A stretch of 8,762 nt of DNA from DATKZB01 sp035528235 (lineage in GTDB: Bacteria > Planctomycetota > Phycisphaerae > FEN-1346). Where the stretch lies: positions 1 to 8,762 of the forward strand of contig DATKZB010000101.1 in NCBI GenBank assembly GCA_035528235.1, given 5' to 3'. The notes under the pieces were generated by a model. That model was not told the DNA's origin. It saw nothing but the letters and a program-made list of their open reading frames with translations, and ran no database searches. Position 1 is the stretch's first letter, and the number at the start of each line of letters is the position of its first letter. A program made the position numbers and the translations under genes. Positions 5,517-8,762 of this stretch are shown here, piece after piece.

Positions 5517-8423
5517 CTAGCGTTTGGGTGCGAGGGTGTACGACTTGCCCTTGTCGGTGGCGAAGGCGGCCAGGGCGGCCTCGGGCCGGTCGATCTGGAC
5601 GGCGGCGCCGTCGGCGGTCACATCGACGGGCGCGGCCGTGCGGACGCGAACGGGGTGACCGAGGGCCGAGCGGATGGTCGCCTGGGTCAGGGCCCCGTCC
5701 TTCCAGGTGATATCGACCTCGAAGCCGCCGCGCGCTCGCAGACCGCGGACGTGGCCGGTGGGCCAGGCGCGCGGCAAGGCGGGCAGGAGGTGGAGGTCGC
5801 CGGCGTGGCTCTGGAGGAGCATCTCGGCGATGCCGGCCGTACCGCCGAAGTTGCCGTCGATCTGGAACGGCGGGTGCGCGTCGAACAGGTTCGGGTACGT
5901 GTTGCCCGCCAGCGCCTCGACGAGCATCTTGTGGGCGTGATCGCCGTCGAGCAGGCGGGCCCAGAGGTCGATCTTCCAGGCCTTGCTCCATCCGGTTCCG
6001 CCGTCGCCGCGGAAGACGAGCGACTGCCGCGCGGCCTTGAAGAGGTCGGGCGTCGCGCGCGGCGTAATCTGGGCGCTCGGGTACAGGCCGTACAGGTGCG
6101 ACACGTGACGGTGCTGTTTCTCGGGGGCCTGCATGTCCCAGTCGTCGAGCCATTCCTGGAGTTGTCCGGCGGCGCCGATCTGCATGGGGGCGAGTCGCTC
6201 GCGCGTCTTGGCCAGGCGCTGGGCGAACGCGGCGTCTCTGCCCAGGACCTCGGCGGCGCGGATGCAGTTGGCGAAGAGGTCGCGGACGATCTGCATGTCC
6301 ATCGTCGGGCCGGCGCAGATGCTGGTGCCCCCGGGGTGGCCGTTCTCGGGCGATACCGACGGGCACGTCACCAGCCACTGGTGCCGGGGTTCCTCCACCA
6401 GCGTGTCCAGAAAGAACTGGGCGGCGCCCTTGAGGGTGGGGTAGACCCGGGCCAGGTAGTCTTTGTCGCCGCCGAACTCGTAGTGGTCCCAGAGGTGTTT
6501 GGCGAGCCAGGCGCCGCCGGTCGGCCACATGCCCCATTGCGGCCCGTCGATGGGCGCGGTGGCCCGCCAGAGGTCGGTGTTGTGGTGGCACACCCATCCG
6601 CCGGCGCCGTAGTTGACCTTGGCGGTGCGGCTGCCGGGCTCGACGAGTTCGGTCACCATGCGCAGGAGGGGTTCGTGGCACTCGGCCAGGTTGGCGACCT
6701 CGGCCGGCCAGTAATTCATCTCGGTATTGATGTTGATAGTGTACTTCGAGCTCCAGGGCGGGCTCATGCTCTCGTTCCACAGCCCCTGGAGGTTGGCCGG
6801 CTGGCTGCCCGGGCGCGAGCAGGCGATGAGCAGGTACCGGCCGAACTGGAAGAACAATTCGGCCAGTTGCGGGTCGTCGCCCTGGCCGAAGGTCCTCAGG
6901 CGCAGGTGGGTCTCGCGGTCGCCGGCGCCGGTGCCGACGTCGAGGTCGACGCGGCGGAAGAGTTCGCGGTGCGCGGCCACGTGGTCGGCGCGCAGGCGGT
7001 CGAACGGTTTGTCGGCCACCTTCGCGAGGTACGCCTTCGCGCGGGCCTCCGGGTCGCCGCTCACGTCCTTGGCATTGACGTAACTGGTGGCGGCCACCAG
7101 GAGCAGCGTGGCCGAGTCGGCCCCCGTCACCGTCAGGCGATCCTGGCCGGCGGTCACGCGGCCGCCCTCGGTCCGCACGGTGACGCGGCACTGGAACCGC
7201 AGCGCCCCCGCGATGCCCGCGCAGTCGCCGCCCAGGCCGTCCATGACGAGCGTGTGCGGCGGCGCGGCCTTTACGGTCACCTTCTGCGGGCTGGCCAGGG
7301 CGGCCGTGAAGGCGATGCGGCCCGGCTGGTCGGCCGTCAGGTGGACGACGATCGCCTGGTCGACGGGGCTCGAGAGGATCTCGCGCGTCAGCGTGGCGCC
7401 GCCGGAGCGGAAGGCGACCCGGGCGATGGCGGTGTCGAGGTCGAGGTCGCGACGGTAATCGACCGCCTCCGCGAGGCCGGGGAACGTGAGCAGAAGGTCG
7501 CCGACCGGCTGGTACGACATCTGGCTCAGCGGCCGGGCCATCATCCGGGCGCCGACGAGGCCGGCGGCCTCCTTGTACTTGCCCGCGAAGACGAGTTTCC
7601 GGGCCTCGGGCAGGGCCGCGAGGGCGTCCGGATGGCTGGGGTCGTACGGCCCGCCCGCCCAGAGGGTGTCTTCGTTGAGTTGGAGCCGTTCCTTCTCGAT
7701 GCCGCCGAAGACCATGGCCCCGAGGCGTCCGTTGCCCACGGGCATGGCCTCGACCCACTTCTCGGCGGGCCGGCGACACCAGATGACGAGGTCGCCCTCG
7801 GGCGGGTCGGCCTGGCCCGTGAGGGCGGCGCGGACGGCGGCGGCGCGGCCGGCGGCATCGGGAATCTTCGAGAACGCTTCGGCCACGGTCTTTGCCTCCG
7901 CGCTGGACGGGTCGGCAGGCCACGCCGCCCAGGTGGCGTCGTCGCCGATCCGGAACTGCCAGGTGCCCTCGAGCCGGATCTCGCCCCGCGGCGAGATGAG
8001 GCGGATGGGGTCTCCGACGATGCCCCCGCCGCCGCCGGCATCGTACACGCGCACGGCGATGAGGTTCCAGTCGCCCGCCCGCAGGCCCGCCGCCGGGACG
8101 TCGTACGCGCGGACCGCGCTCGAGAGGCCGTGGTAGTTGGGGGGCATGCGGCCGGTGGCGCCCACGCGGCGACCGTTGACGAACGCCTCGTCGGCGTCGT
8201 CGATCCGCGCCAGTTCCAGCCGCGCGGCCTCGCCGGCGAACGCCTTCGGCACCTTGACGAAACACCGGTACCACGCGAAGCCGTCGTAGCCGCGGGCCTT
8301 GGCGTTCTGCTCCTCCCAGAAGCCGGGCACGTGGACGGTGAGCCAGCCGTCGGATTCGGCCGCCCGGGCGGTGGCAATGGCGGCGACGGCGAGCAGGACG
8401 GCGGCGGTGAGGGCGGTTTTCAT
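5517..8423 (-). CDS. Secreted GH95 glycoside hydrolase with N-terminal GH2-like sugar-binding domain
   Basis: GH95 enzymes remove terminal alpha-linked L-fucose or L-galactose by inversion. The product has 968 residues, against roughly 750-800 for a plain GH95. Residues 1-21 are a signal peptide (MKTALTAAVL, cut near ATARA), so it is exported. Residues about 25-145 form a GH2-type jelly-roll domain (VPGFWEEQ, IDDADEAFVNG, RVYDAGGGGGIVGDP). The GH95 region starts near 212 (MPVGNGRLGAMVFGG, LNEDTLWAGGPYDP). Asn564 and Asn566 in YTININTEMNYW match the base-activating pair of the family. Glu693 in SPEN and Glu757 in QEW are candidate acids, and Asp856 in QIDGNFG the candidate partner; I cannot assign these without alignment. 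Thr562 sits where the bifidobacterial fucosidase has His. GGGAGG lies seven bases before the ATG. The VHL-domain gene ends 22 bases upstream, suggesting one operon. Confidence 0.93.
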   Translation of the reverse strand: MKTALTAAVLLAVAAIATARAAESDGWLTVHVPGFWEEQNAKARGYDGFAWYRCFVKVPKAFAGEAARLELARIDDADEAFVNGRRVGATGRMPPNYHGLSSAVRAYDVPAAGLRAGDWNLIAVRVYDAGGGGGIVGDPIRLISPRGEIRLEGTWQFRIGDDATWAAWPADPSSAEAKTVAEAFSKIPDAAGRAAAVRAALTGQADPPEGDLVIWCRRPAEKWVEAMPVGNGRLGAMVFGGIEKERLQLNEDTLWAGGPYDPSHPDALAALPEARKLVFAGKYKEAAGLVGARMMARPLSQMSYQPVGDLLLTFPGLAEAVDYRRDLDLDTAIARVAFRSGGATLTREILSSPVDQAIVVHLTADQPGRIAFTAALASPQKVTVKAAPPHTLVMDGLGGDCAGIAGALRFQCRVTVRTEGGRVTAGQDRLTVTGADSATLLLVAATSYVNAKDVSGDPEARAKAYLAKVADKPFDRLRADHVAAHRELFRRVDLDVGTGAGDRETHLRLRTFGQGDDPQLAELFFQFGRYLLIACSRPGSQPANLQGLWNESMSPPWSSKYTININTEMNYWPAEVANLAECHEPLLRMVTELVEPGSRTAKVNYGAGGWVCHHNTDLWRATAPIDGPQWGMWPTGGAWLAKHLWDHYEFGGDKDYLARVYPTLKGAAQFFLDTLVEEPRHQWLVTCPSVSPENGHPGGTSICAGPTMDMQIVRDLFANCIRAAEVLGRDAAFAQRLAKTRERLAPMQIGAAGQLQEWLDDWDMQAPEKQHRHVSHLYGLYPSAQITPRATPDLFKAARQSLVFRGDGGTGWSKAWKIDLWARLLDGDHAHKMLVEALAGNTYPNLFDAHPPFQIDGNFGGTAGIAEMLLQSHAGDLHLLPALPRAWPTGHVRGLRARGGFEVDITWKDGALTQATIRSALGHPVRVRTAAPVDVTADGAAVQIDRPEAALAAFATDKGKSYTLAPKR

Positions 8424-8445
8424 CCTTCGGCCTCCCGAGCGTGCA

Positions 8446-8762
8446 TCAGGGTTCCTTGATGTCCGCCAGGCCCGGCTCGGGCCCGGCGACGAAGACGGCG
8501 AGGCCGCGGCCATCGGGGTCCGCGGCAAGCCAGACGTGCGTGGCAAATGTTTGCTGGTCGCGGCGCTCGCCGGGGGCCAGCGTCCCATAGGGCCGGCGCT
8601 TCCCGTGGTCGTCGAGCCAGAAGAGTTGGACCTGGCGGGGCGTCTGGTTGTGGAACCGGACGGCCGTGGCCGGGCCGTCGGCGGACCGCAGTTCGGATTC
8701 CTTCTCGGGCGGCATGGCCGCGAGCGCCGCCATGGCGACGCGTTCGACCGGGATGCGGCCCG
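8446..8762 (-). CDS. Protein ending in a VHL beta domain (5' end outside window)
   Basis: The frame is open to the window edge; 104 residues are visible from the first complete codon (8760). The upstream stretch GRIPVERVAMAALAAMPPEK reads as coding, and neither ATG 8733 nor ATG 8715 has a ribosome binding site, so I treat the gene as truncated by the window. Residues about 35-90 match the beta domain of the von Hippel-Lindau protein: FHNQTPRQVQLFWL, then PYGTLAPGE, then THVWL. Tyr58, Thr71, His75 and Trp77 have the same spacing as Tyr98, Ser111, His115 and Trp117, which hold hydroxyproline in human VHL. Bacterial copies are found appended to extracellular enzymes, so this is probably a C-terminal binding module of a larger protein. 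It lies 22 bases upstream of the GH95 gene on the same strand. The function of the rest is unknown. Confidence 0.75.
   Translation of the reverse strand, partial: GRIPVERVAMAALAAMPPEKESELRSADGPATAVRFHNQTPRQVQLFWLDDHGKRRPYGTLAPGERRDQQTFATHVWLAADPDGRGLAVFVAGPEPGLADIKEP

Noticed and set aside
5655..8459. Long plus-strand frame opposite the GH95 gene, and a 1028-residue minus-strand frame in another phase
   Set aside because: Both are compositional shadows of the GH95 gene, which alone has family motifs, a signal peptide and a ribosome binding site.

Overview
The window is about two-thirds G+C and dense with short palindromic repeats. The tig-clpP-clpP order, a bacterial VHL-beta-domain protein beside a secreted glycoside hydrolase, and the number of dispersed palindromes suggest an uncultured member of the Planctomycetota. 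This placement is an inference from gene content; the window contains no phylogenetic marker.

Layout. (1) 1-452 holds no gene I can support: a GC-rich hairpin, a degenerate tandem repeat and a candidate promoter. (2) 453-592 is tRNA-Gly(GCC) followed by a convincing intrinsic terminator. (3) 666-3519, plus strand, is a proteostasis cluster: trigger factor (tig) and two tandem, non-identical ClpP peptidases with intact Ser-His-Asp triads. A REP palindrome and a second hairpin lie between tig and the first clpP. The cluster ends in a compound hairpin and a 28-bp perfect palindrome; no clpX follows. (4) 3636-4755 is a REP/RAYT unit: a full-length REP-associated tyrosine transposase gene (minus strand) between two REP arrays in opposite orientation, five full hairpins on one side and three plus fragments on the other. 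(5) 4920-5384, plus strand, is a small HNH-type zinc protein of the kind common in phages. (6) 5517-8762, minus strand, is an apparent operon: a protein ending in a VHL beta domain (its start lies outside the window), then a secreted GH95 enzyme with an added N-terminal GH2-type sugar-binding domain.

How the genes work together. Trigger factor meets nascent chains at the ribosome, and ClpP degrades proteins fed to it by Clp ATPases, so region 3 is a folding and degradation module. The RAYT probably mobilises or maintains the surrounding REP palindromes, including the copy 1.5 kb away in the tig-clpP spacer. The GH95 operon is an independent export and polysaccharide-degradation module; a Thr at its specificity position points to alpha-L-galactosidase-like rather than strict alpha-1,2-fucosidase activity.

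I see known families in unusual arrangements, not a clearly new system. The points most worth following are the REP/RAYT unit, the VHL domain that keeps the spacing of the hydroxyproline-pocket residues, and the degenerate isomerase domain of the trigger factor.
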